A stretch of DNA of 7,784 nt from Saprospiraceae bacterium (lineage in GTDB: Bacteria > Bacteroidota > Bacteroidia > Chitinophagales > Saprospiraceae). Position numbers and translations under genes: made by a program. Location: positions 1 to 7,784 of the forward strand of contig JALZVN010000335.1 in the NCBI GenBank assembly GCA_023299965.1, written 5' to 3'. A model generated the notes under the pieces. That model did not search any database, was not told the DNA's origin, and saw only the letters and a list, made by a program, of their open reading frames with translations. Numbering within the stretch: position 1 is the first letter of the stretch; each line of letters begins with the position of its first letter. Positions 1 to 6,662 of the stretch are shown here, piece by piece.

Positions 1-1088
1 TCCGCGATTTGTAAAGCTGTTTTTTGACGACTGTTCAATTGAAAATCTCTAGGAAACTTGACGGTAAATGGAGAACTGGAATACAAGTATATCAGTGCTA
101 TACCAATAACCAACAAACTTAGAGCATTCCTTAGCTTGTCTTTTATGTTGAGTATATCCCATAGACCTTGCATGCCTGCCAAGGCTATAATGCTCATAAA
201 TGGGGCTATGGTTAATAAATTTCGTGTTAATCCAAAAGACTTGAATAAGCCAAATCTCCAGAAAATAGTATGGCTGATGATGACGCTAAATGTAGCTGCC
301 AAAATTAAAACTGGAATCAGATGCGCTCTAATTTTTTTGATTTGCCTACCGATAGGGATACTCATGGCTATGCAACCCATCCAAAATATGACATAGATAG
401 GAATCCCAAGAATCCCTCTAAGACCATTGATATAGTGAAACCAATTTCCAATCTTGTTGTAGGCAGGGTCTATCATGGCATTGGGATTTTTAGTAAATAT
501 CCATAACCAAGATTCCTCAAAAAAAACAACACCAAGTATGGTATAGAGTACATGACCAAATAATAAAATTGGGATCAGCTTCCAGTATTGTTTATACAAT
601 AAAAAATACAGACCAGCTATTGCAATAAAGTACAATCCTTCTGGTCTTGAAAATGGCATGAAAGAGATGAGTAAGGCTGCCCATCCATTTTTTTCAATAG
701 CTATTAAATAAATACTCCCTATAGCCATGAGGGAGAAAAGGGGTTCTGTCAATCCCGATAGGCTCAAATGCAAATAGTGAGGCATAAACATTAATAGGGG
801 GATAGTTAATTCTGCATAGGGGAGGCTTATTTTCTTCGCAAGTTTGTAGCTAAGATAAGCGGCTGACAAGGCCATGATAGAATTGAATAATTTTATACCA
901 ATGAATCCTAGTTGAGCAAATAGACAAGAGGTAAGTACGAATATTGGTTTTGCCCAAGAGTGCAAAAATAGATGCGGATATTCAAATGCGTACTTGTTGT
1001 GTAGATAATGTTCTACGCTGTCACCGTCGTCTCCAGTACCATCCATAGTGAAAAGCAGTATGGCTTGCTGCAACAAGACAATTCCCAT
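1..1088 (-). CDS. Partial multi-pass membrane glycosyltransferase, GT-C/GT39 (ArnT/PMT)-like; C-terminus beyond the left edge
   Basis: Reading the minus strand from the ATG at 1088 gives 362 codons without a stop, so the 3' end lies outside the window. The product is very hydrophobic, with about nine or ten membrane segments. The first loop after TM1 carries an acidic cluster, GDDGDS (residues 19-24), followed by EHY and later WAKP (45-48). An acidic motif in the first periplasmic loop is the catalytic signature of GT-C enzymes that use polyprenyl-phosphate sugars. LTEP (113-116), SRPEG (147-151) and TRNLLTIAPF (288-297) resemble conserved loop and helix positions in GT39-type proteins. The likely role is sugar transfer to a lipid or protein on the periplasmic side; donor and acceptor cannot be read. 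TM1 appears to begin before the ATG, and the frame stays open upstream to a TGA at 1191-1193 without another ATG, GTG or TTG, so the start is uncertain. The gene lies 83 bases after the T9SS gene on the same strand and could be co-transcribed with it. Confidence 0.82.
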   Translation of the reverse strand, partial: MGIVLLQQAILLFTMDGTGDDGDSVEHYLHNKYAFEYPHLFLHSWAKPIFVLTSCLFAQLGFIGIKLFNSIMALSAAYLSYKLAKKISLPYAELTIPLLMFMPHYLHLSLSGLTEPLFSLMAIGSIYLIAIEKNGWAALLISFMPFSRPEGLYFIAIAGLYFLLYKQYWKLIPILLFGHVLYTILGVVFFEESWLWIFTKNPNAMIDPAYNKIGNWFHYINGLRGILGIPIYVIFWMGCIAMSIPIGRQIKKIRAHLIPVLILAATFSVIISHTIFWRFGLFKSFGLTRNLLTIAPFMSIIALAGMQGLWDILNIKDKLRNALSLLVIGIALIYLYSSSPFTVKFPRDFQLNSRQKTALQIA

Positions 1089-1171
1089 CCAAATCCAAAC
1101 CTTATTTTTTTGATAAAAACTAGGGTCTGAAATTTTGGAGTTTGAAATGATTGCTTCTTCTTTTTGGATAA

Positions 1172-2401
1172 TTATTGTTTGATGAATTTGTCAGAAAAAG
1201 ACCAACCTGCTGAAGAACTTACATGTAAAATATATAAACCCGTTGAGAGAGCACTCAGATCAGTGATGCTCTGCTTTATGTTTTGTCCATTCGAAGAATA
1301 GCTTTTTAAGCGTTGACCTTGGACAGAGTAAATTTCAAAAGAAAGATTTTCAGATCCTTTCAAATCTACTTGGATGTTTAGTTCATTTTGGACTAGGCTT
1401 GGATACATAGTATACTTTTCTATCTGGACAATGTCACTTGCGCTTAGTGGTGCTAATATATCTCCAAAGGCTATCGCACTGCAGCCCTTACTGTCTTCGA
1501 TAGTGAGGCTGTACGCTCCAACTTCTAGATTGCTGATCACAGTACTCCCAGTGATGCCGTTGCTCCAGGTGTATTCATAAGCGGGCGTACCGCCTTCCGC
1601 CTTTGCAAATAGGGAGTTGTTTTGATTTATAATTTCTGCTTCCAGTAAATCTGGGTCTGGCAATATGATGACAATTCCATCTGTGCATCCATACGCATCG
1701 ACCGCAAAAATAGAGTAGGTCCCTGCACTGATATTTTCTCTGGTTGTATTTAAATTGCCATTTTCCCACATATAGTCGATAGGCATCTGTCCTCCGGTTT
1801 GACTTATAGAAATCATACCATCAGAATCTCCAACGCAAGATGGGAGGTTAAATTCAGATGTTAAACTTAGACCTTCACCATTCACAATCACCTCAGCACT
1901 TTCAACTATGTCGCATTCTCCTCGATCCGTAACGGTTACAGAATATACACCTTGCTCTAAATCACGTATTTCAGTTTCTATTTTATTATTACTCCAAATA
2001 TATTGGAATGGACCAACCCCACCTGTGACGACTGCCCGGATTTTTCCTCCATCACCACAGAATCCGTCTTCAGTTATTAGTTCCACTGAAATAGGATCTA
2101 ATGCAGGAAGATTTACACCTGCTGAAATGGTATTACCAGTAGCATCTGTGACCGTGACAATGTAAACATCTGGACTAAGATCTGAAATCGTTTGCGATTG
2201 CTGGTTATTTGACCAAAGAAAAGTATAGGGTTGTTGACCTCCAGAAACATCCGCGCCAGCATTACCATCATTCAAGCCAGCGCAACTTATGTCTGACTTG
2301 AACATATTTAAGCTAAGTGACTGAGCACTTATGTGAAAACTTAAGAATAGTAATCCAAATAAGCCTAGCGTTTTTCTCAAAAACAATAGATTTAGTTTCA
2401 T
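1172..2401 (-). CDS. Secreted SprB-repeat protein with T9SS type A C-terminal sorting domain
   Basis: From the ATG at 2401 this is a 409-residue exported protein. A Sec signal peptide covers residues 1-27 (basic MKLNLLFLRK, hydrophobic core, probable cleavage after ISAQ). Four related modules of about 50 residues follow, at roughly 40-89, 115-163, 189-239 and 261-307. Each has a GG-x-x-P-(Y/F) turn, a W-S/E-N strand and a G-x-Y-x-(V/L/I)-x-(V/I/A)-x-D ending, the pattern of SprB repeats (PF13573) in Bacteroidota surface adhesins. The first three open with a Cys near the repeat start; the fourth lacks it. Residues 333-409 form a type A sorting domain: YPSLVQNELNI, then a region ending in GLYILHV and a final DKFIKQ. 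In this family the domain directs outer-membrane export by T9SS and is removed or linked to a surface lipid. The protein is much shorter than gliding adhesin SprB itself, so a small adhesin or matrix protein is the best reading. A TTG at 2422 could add seven residues, but it lies inside a promoter-like motif, so the ATG is preferred. Confidence 0.93.
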   Translation of the reverse strand: MKLNLLFLRKTLGLFGLLFLSFHISAQSLSLNMFKSDISCAGLNDGNAGADVSGGQQPYTFLWSNNQQSQTISDLSPDVYIVTVTDATGNTISAGVNLPALDPISVELITEDGFCGDGGKIRAVVTGGVGPFQYIWSNNKIETEIRDLEQGVYSVTVTDRGECDIVESAEVIVNGEGLSLTSEFNLPSCVGDSDGMISISQTGGQMPIDYMWENGNLNTTRENISAGTYSIFAVDAYGCTDGIVIILPDPDLLEAEIINQNNSLFAKAEGGTPAYEYTWSNGITGSTVISNLEVGAYSLTIEDSKGCSAIAFGDILAPLSASDIVQIEKYTMYPSLVQNELNIQVDLKGSENLSFEIYSVQGQRLKSYSSNGQNIKQSITDLSALSTGLYILHVSSSAGWSFSDKFIKQ

Positions 2402-2418
2402 TTTATTTTGACTGAATT

Positions 2419-2426
2419 CCAAGGTA
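2419..2426 (-). promoter_or_regulatory. Candidate Bacteroidota -7 element upstream of the T9SS gene
   Basis: On the minus strand the bases read TACCTTGG, one mismatch from the Bacteroidota primary sigma -7 consensus TAnnTTTG, ending 17 bases before the ATG at 2401. No clear TTG -33 element is visible at the usual spacing. If this is the promoter, the leader is very short and the in-frame TTG at 2422-2420 would fall inside the promoter and not be translated. Confidence 0.35.
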
Positions 2427-2515
2427 CAAAAATCCTCTTTTGGGTCTATGGAATCTTGAGAAAATAAATTTTGAACAGTGTTAAACTATCAGAAGACGTA
2501 AGCATTTTGACTAAA

Positions 2516-3565
2516 TTAGATCAGATTATGACTTTTGCCCATATAATTAGACAATAAATAAGCTAGGCGAGCACCTACATTACCATCATATGCCTTGCCA
2601 GTACCAGCTACTTCACATAAATCAAAACCAACAATTGAGTGACCTTTTTCTACCAATTGCTTTAATAAGTACTTTGCCTGATTATAGGAGAGGCCTCCTG
2701 GTACAGGGGTACCAGTGCTTGGACAGTAGGTAGGCATCAATCCGTCAATATCAAAACTTACATACACCTTATTTGGAAGCTGATCAAGTATAGTATCGCA
2801 TATTTTCTTGAAACTAAGTCCTTCAAATAGCGCATTTTGTATGTGAGTATCTGAGTATAAGCTGATTTGATCGCTATGAGCTGCAACAAAATCAGCCTCT
2901 TCCTGACAGTAATCTCTAATGCCCACTTGGACTAGCTTACTGACCAAGCCTTCTTGCATAACATTGTAGAAAATAGAAGCATGAGAATAAGTGAACCCTT
3001 CATATGCCTGTCGTAGATCCATATGGGCATCGATTTGCAAGATACCTATTTCATCATTTTGTTTGGCACATGCTCTTATACCTGCTAAGGCAACGGAGTG
3101 ATCTCCACCAATGATCCCAAAGTACTTATTAGCGTTAAGCGCTTCAGTACATTTCATTTCTATATATTCAAGCATCTCTTTACAAGCTTGATTGATCGTA
3201 AGAACTTCATTTTTTAATTCCTCAGATATTTCTTCTTCACTTTCTAGAGCAGCAATAATGTTCTCAGCAGTTGGTCTCAGCGCATCATTCTGTACCCTTA
3301 ATTTTTTATCTATTTCCTGCATATAAAGACCCATCTTCCAGGCATCTGAAACGAAGTCATCATATAAGTCAAGTTGATAGGAGGCTTCCAGGATATTTTG
3401 TGGTCCAGCGTGTGTGCCAGCTCCTGAAGACACCGTCAAGTCCCATGGTACAGGTATCAATATTACTTGGGCTTCCTCTTCTTCAAAAGGCAGACCAATG
3501 AAGCGTCCATTGTGAAGTCCCACTCCGTTCGGATCAAAATTCTTTATCTTTAAATCTCTGCTCAT
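2516..3565 (-). CDS. Agmatinase-family ureohydrolase (arginase/agmatinase fold)
   Basis: This 349-residue protein has the full set of binuclear-manganese ligands of the ureohydrolase superfamily: GGDHS (153-157, His156), DAHMD (179-183, Asp179, His181, Asp183) and SFDID (270-274, Asp272, Asp274). The catalytic-loop His is at 195 in YEGFTYSHAS, which resembles agmatinases (YEG...SHG) more than arginases, and Glu318 in DLCEVAG fits the conserved glutamate near the guanidinium. The predicted reaction is hydrolysis of agmatine to putrescine and urea in the cytoplasm, in polyamine synthesis. The protein is about 40 residues longer than E. coli SpeB; the extra length is mainly a charged helical segment around 84-148. 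In the signature SxDxDxxDP the last Asp is Met (GLMP), which is not a metal ligand. Arginase, guanidinobutyrase or another guanidine substrate cannot be excluded. The ATG at 3565 has no rival start. No other polyamine gene is in view. Confidence 0.93.
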   Translation of the reverse strand: MSRDLKIKNFDPNGVGLHNGRFIGLPFEEEEAQVILIPVPWDLTVSSGAGTHAGPQNILEASYQLDLYDDFVSDAWKMGLYMQEIDKKLRVQNDALRPTAENIIAALESEEEISEELKNEVLTINQACKEMLEYIEMKCTEALNANKYFGIIGGDHSVALAGIRACAKQNDEIGILQIDAHMDLRQAYEGFTYSHASIFYNVMQEGLVSKLVQVGIRDYCQEEADFVAAHSDQISLYSDTHIQNALFEGLSFKKICDTILDQLPNKVYVSFDIDGLMPTYCPSTGTPVPGGLSYNQAKYLLKQLVEKGHSIVGFDLCEVAGTGKAYDGNVGARLAYLLSNYMGKSHNLI

Positions 3566-3648
3566 AGAAACTGATTAAAACGTATATAATCTTTTTGTTT
3601 ATTTTTAAGCATGAATATTAACTAAGCTGCCTTTTGCAGGCAAATTTA
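3566..3648. promoter_or_regulatory. Divergent promoter region between the ureohydrolase and ankyrin genes
   Basis: These 83 bases separate two divergent genes and must hold both 5' regions. Toward the ureohydrolase, the minus strand reads TACGTTTT at 3584-3577, one mismatch from TAnnTTTG and 11 bases before the ATG. Toward the ankyrin gene, the plus strand has GCCTTTTG at 3629-3636, a weaker match, flanked by a short inverted repeat (CTGC at 3627-3630 and GCAG at 3636-3639). A TATAAT sequence lies at 3585-3590. No operator is evident. The existence of promoters is inferred from gene layout; the exact elements are weak. Confidence 0.4.
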
Positions 3649-4986
3649 ATGGAATTAAAACAATCAATGGATATAAAGGCTTTTTACAAAATAGTTGATC
3701 AAAATCTAAGACAAGGTGGGAATTCACTGTTTGACAAATTCAAATTAGAAAACTCGGATTTAATCTCTGCAATATCTGAAAGTGATTCTAGAGCGGTAGC
3801 AGAAGCACTCAAGGCTTGGGTGAACCCAAACAAGCCAGATGGTTTGGAAAGAATGGCGCTCCCCATGGCTGTTGACAATAACAATGAATTGATTGTTGGT
3901 ATGCTTTTGTCCTATAAAGCAAACCCGAACGTTTTAGGTAGGGATGGTGAGTCTGCTTTATACAAAGCTGTCTTTTGGGAAAATGAAAATGTAGTCCGTT
4001 TACTTTTAGATAAAGGCGCGGCAGCTAATTTTCCAAATAAGGATGGTAAAACAGCGGTACAACTTGCAAATGAAAATGGATATAAAAATCTACTTGCCAT
4101 ATTGACCAACGACGAAGTGCAGCTAAGAGTAATGCAACTAGAACGCGATCGTGCTACACATGCTGCATTGAAGGAAAGAGCCCAAAAAGCAAAAGCTCAA
4201 AAATTGAATACAACTTTAGCGGCTCCCAATAATTCAGAAGACTTACCCTCAATTACGAGCAATGATCAGGATGAAAGTGCACTACAAACTAAATATGCTA
4301 CTTATTCCAAGCCCATGGATGCCTTGATAGCAGCCATAAAAACAAAAGATACTGCTGGTGTTAGGATGTTTGCTGAAAAAGTCGATGATTTAAATGTTTT
4401 TGAGAATGGAGAGAATGCACTTCAATTGGCTATAGAAAGGGGGCAAGATAAACTCGCTAACTATTTACTGGATCAAGGAGCTAGTTTGTTTCTTGCGGAT
4501 GAAATAGGAAATTACCCTATGCTAAATAGCAGCGTACAGCATAAAATGTATGACGTATTGAGATCATCTTTAGAGACTGAGGAGAATGTAGCCGAAAAGA
4601 TTAATGATACAAAACAGTCCTTCACCGCACAATTTCTCGCTTATAAGGACCCCAAAATGATGGATTTATTGTTACAGTTTGGGGCAGACCCATTCTTTGG
4701 TGGTAAGGATGGTATTTCTCCAATTGTGAAAGCCATTGAAAAGGGTTCTGTTGCGATCTTGCCAGTATTGTCCAAGCGAAATATCAAATTCAATCAAAGG
4801 ATAGATGATAAATCGCTCATGCAGTGGGCCATTGAATTTGAAAGACCAGATTGGGTAAATGGACTACTTACGGAGAAGTTTTTAGAAAAATCAAGTAAAG
4901 AAGAAATGGAGGCTATTTTGAGCTTGGCAGAATCCAAGCAAAACAAGGCAATTATTGGTTTGCTTAAGCATTTGAATAGGAATTAA
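3649..4986 (+). CDS. Cytoplasmic ankyrin-repeat protein, two repeat blocks joined by a charged helix and linker
   Basis: From the ATG at 3649 this is a 445-residue protein without a signal peptide or membrane segment. The first ankyrin block spans about 32-152 and includes clear repeats such as ESALYKAV...VVRLLLDKGAAANFPNKDG and KTAVQLANENGYKNLLAIL. A charged, probably helical stretch follows (about 155-186, rich in E, R, K, A), then a polar linker of about 35 residues. A second, more diverged ankyrin block runs from about 221 to the end, with NALQLAIERGQ...YLLDQGASLF and MMDLLLQFGADPFFGGKDG as its best repeats. Ankyrin repeats bind proteins; no enzymatic domain is visible, so the partner and role are unknown. 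A TTG at 3634 would add five residues, but it sits in the promoter-like GCCTTTTG, and an internal ATG at 3667 is also possible. The gene stands alone: it is divergent from the ureohydrolase and 159 bases from the next operon. Confidence 0.92.
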   Translation: MELKQSMDIKAFYKIVDQNLRQGGNSLFDKFKLENSDLISAISESDSRAVAEALKAWVNPNKPDGLERMALPMAVDNNNELIVGMLLSYKANPNVLGRDGESALYKAVFWENENVVRLLLDKGAAANFPNKDGKTAVQLANENGYKNLLAILTNDEVQLRVMQLERDRATHAALKERAQKAKAQKLNTTLAAPNNSEDLPSITSNDQDESALQTKYATYSKPMDALIAAIKTKDTAGVRMFAEKVDDLNVFENGENALQLAIERGQDKLANYLLDQGASLFLADEIGNYPMLNSSVQHKMYDVLRSSLETEENVAEKINDTKQSFTAQFLAYKDPKMMDLLLQFGADPFFGGKDGISPIVKAIEKGSVAILPVLSKRNIKFNQRIDDKSLMQWAIEFERPDWVNGLLTEKFLEKSSKEEMEAILSLAESKQNKAIIGLLKHLNRN

Positions 4987-5145
4987 ATCACAAATTCAGG
5001 ACATAGCCCTGCACTAATGGGTAAAAAGCTATATCTTGTCTAATACCTGCCACATCCAACTAAAAAGAACCTATTTTTTTGCATTTATTACCACAAATCA
5101 TGGTTACTTTACGTACAAAACTAAAACAAGCATAGCATTTAGCTA

Positions 5146-5562
5146 ATGATCTTACTTATACAGCTAGAAATATATCAATGGTTAGCGCCTCTTATTGGTG
5201 TTTTTTTCATCTACCGAACAGTCGTTCAGTATATAAAAAGAAAGCGAACGCTAGTAGCTATGATGGTATGGATAATGTTTTGGCTATCTATTACTTTGAT
5301 GGCAATCATTCCCAACCCCGTTTCCATGCAGATCGCCTCACTCTTAGGGTTTAGGTCTAATGTGACGGCTGTTATATTTGTTTCCATTGCACTTCTTTTT
5401 TTATTTGTTTTTTATCTTTCTTCTACCATTGAAAAATTAGAGCATCAAATGACAGATCTAGTGCGGAAAATCGCTATCGATGAAAAGAATAAGCAAGATA
5501 TCTTAGATAAAAACGAACGTAAGATCCCTTTAAAAAAAAATAAAAAAACCAAAGTAGGATGA
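5146..5562 (+). CDS. DUF2304 family small membrane protein, first gene of a glycosyltransferase operon
   Basis: This 138-residue protein has three hydrophobic segments, at about residues 11-25, 37-55 and 73-92. The basic cluster KRKR lies between the first two, and IIPNPVSMQIASLLGF between the second and third. The pattern of a short first helix, a W-rich second helix, a P-x-x-x-x-x-(I/L)-A-x-x-LGF loop, a third helix and then a charged helix (STIEKLEHQMTDLVRKIA) matches DUF2304 (PF10066). These are small inner-membrane proteins often found beside polysaccharide glycosyltransferases; their biochemical role is not established. The lysine-rich tail is encoded by an A9 run (5532-5540) and an A7 run (5542-5548). 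The stop TGA overlaps the next gene's ATG (ATGA, 5559-5562), so translation of the two is probably coupled. The upstream 159 bases contain no clear promoter or terminator. Assignment is by hydropathy and loop pattern. Confidence 0.88.
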   Translation: MILLIQLEIYQWLAPLIGVFFIYRTVVQYIKRKRTLVAMMVWIMFWLSITLMAIIPNPVSMQIASLLGFRSNVTAVIFVSIALLFLFVFYLSSTIEKLEHQMTDLVRKIAIDEKNKQDILDKNERKIPLKKNKKTKVG

Positions 5563-6662
5563 AAATCCTTTTTGTTCTTGAAAACTACTATCCCCATATT
5601 GGAGGTGTAGAGACACTTTTCAAAAACCTAGCTGATGCACTTTCAAAGCAACAACATGAAGTCATCATTCTCACAACCCTAAAAAATAAAAATGACGCAC
5701 CTATAGAGTCTATAGATAATATCACGGTCTACCGCAAAAATTACTTCAACAGATATTTCTTTACCTTTTTTGCGTTTTTTGCTGCCTTCAGGCTAGCAAA
5801 GACCTGCGATCTTATTCATACCACTTCTTATAATGCAGCTTTACCTGCCTGGTTGGCTGCTAAATTGAGAGGTAAAAAGGTAATTATAACCTTTCATGAA
5901 GTATGGGGAAATCTTTGGTTCAAGCTTCCTTTTATGTCAAAGCCGGGAGCTAGACTTCATCATCTGTTTGAACAAATGTTGTTAAAACTAGACTTTTACA
6001 TGTTTGTAGGGGTGTCTAATTTTACGAGAGATGCATTGATTTACAATGGGGTTTCTGCAGATCGGACCAGCATGATTTATAACGGTATTGATTATTCAGA
6101 ATTTGAGGCGATAAGACATGCACCTCCAACTAAGGAGTTTACATTTACCTTCTTTGGTAGGTTAGGGATGTCAAAAGGTATAGAAATATACCTGAATGCT
6201 ATCAAAGAGCTTCTAGCGCAAAATGTGAAAGCCAAGTTTCAATTAATCATACCGAGACAACCAGCAGCGTTTTTAGCAAAGATAGAGGAGATAATTGATG
6301 AACTTGATATTCAAAACTACATTCATATTTCACATAATCTTCCTTTTACAGAGCTTCAAAAAGAAATAGCAGGTAGCAGCGCGATTGTAATACCATCCTA
6401 TAGTGAAGGTTTTTGTTTCGCAGCCATCGAATCTATGGCTATAGGAACGCCTATTATATCTTCAGCACAAGGAGCATTGGCAGAAGTTGTCAGTGGTAAG
6501 TTTCTAGAAATGCAATCTTTAAATGCAAATAGTCTAAGTAATTGTATGCAAAAAGCCATTCTAGGAGAGTGGGAGACTAGACTAGAGAAGAAATTTCACT
6601 TGAAGGATACTGTTCAAAATTACCTATCTTTATATGCAAGTGCACAGAAAGAAGAAAAATGA
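5559..6662 (+). CDS. GT4-family (GT-B fold) glycosyltransferase, first of a tandem pair
   Basis: This is a 367-residue retaining glycosyltransferase with a GT-B fold. The N-terminal acceptor-side domain begins MKILFVLENYYPHIGGVE, with the glycine loop IGGVET at 14-19 typical of GT4 enzymes. The C-terminal nucleotide-sugar domain starts near FFGRLGMSKG (198-207), where Arg201 and Lys206 correspond to residues that contact the donor phosphates. The E-x7-E motif is EGFCFAAIE (Glu283 and Glu291), followed by the usual GTPII. It has no transmembrane helix; a hydrophobic aromatic stretch at 65-78 and basic residues suggest peripheral membrane binding. It probably adds one sugar to a lipid-linked surface glycan on the cytoplasmic face; donor and linkage cannot be inferred. 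The start is fixed by the ATGA overlap with the DUF2304 gene, with AGTAGG just upstream. It overlaps the next GT4 gene by the same four bases. Confidence 0.95.
   Translation: MKILFVLENYYPHIGGVETLFKNLADALSKQQHEVIILTTLKNKNDAPIESIDNITVYRKNYFNRYFFTFFAFFAAFRLAKTCDLIHTTSYNAALPAWLAAKLRGKKVIITFHEVWGNLWFKLPFMSKPGARLHHLFEQMLLKLDFYMFVGVSNFTRDALIYNGVSADRTSMIYNGIDYSEFEAIRHAPPTKEFTFTFFGRLGMSKGIEIYLNAIKELLAQNVKAKFQLIIPRQPAAFLAKIEEIIDELDIQNYIHISHNLPFTELQKEIAGSSAIVIPSYSEGFCFAAIESMAIGTPIISSAQGALAEVVSGKFLEMQSLNANSLSNCMQKAILGEWETRLEKKFHLKDTVQNYLSLYASAQKEEK

Noticed and set aside
58..506. Two overlapping plus-strand open frames (58-396 and 321-506)
   Set aside because: They lie opposite the long minus-strand membrane protein frame, show no recognisable domain, and lack a sensible start context; they are antisense shadows.
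1374..2165. Open frames within the T9SS gene on both strands (1374-1580, 1575-1769, 1908-2165)
   Set aside because: The host frame has a signal peptide, repeats and a sorting domain along its full length; these frames have no domain-like features.
2402..2515. Small gene or terminator between the ureohydrolase and T9SS genes
   Set aside because: No convincing hairpin and no open frame with a plausible start were found in these 114 bases; only the -7-like motif is worth noting.
5003..5032. Possible terminator hairpin after the ankyrin gene (ATAGC at 5003-5007 pairing with GCTAT at 5028-5032, CCC with GGG inside)
   Set aside because: The stem is interrupted by an asymmetric bulge, is not GC-rich and is not followed by a T run, so it does not qualify as an intrinsic terminator.
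5072..5081. TATTTTTTTG as a promoter element for the DUF2304-GT4 operon
   Set aside because: It has two extra T residues compared with TAnnTTTG and no clear upstream element at the right spacing; any AT-rich region would give such a match.
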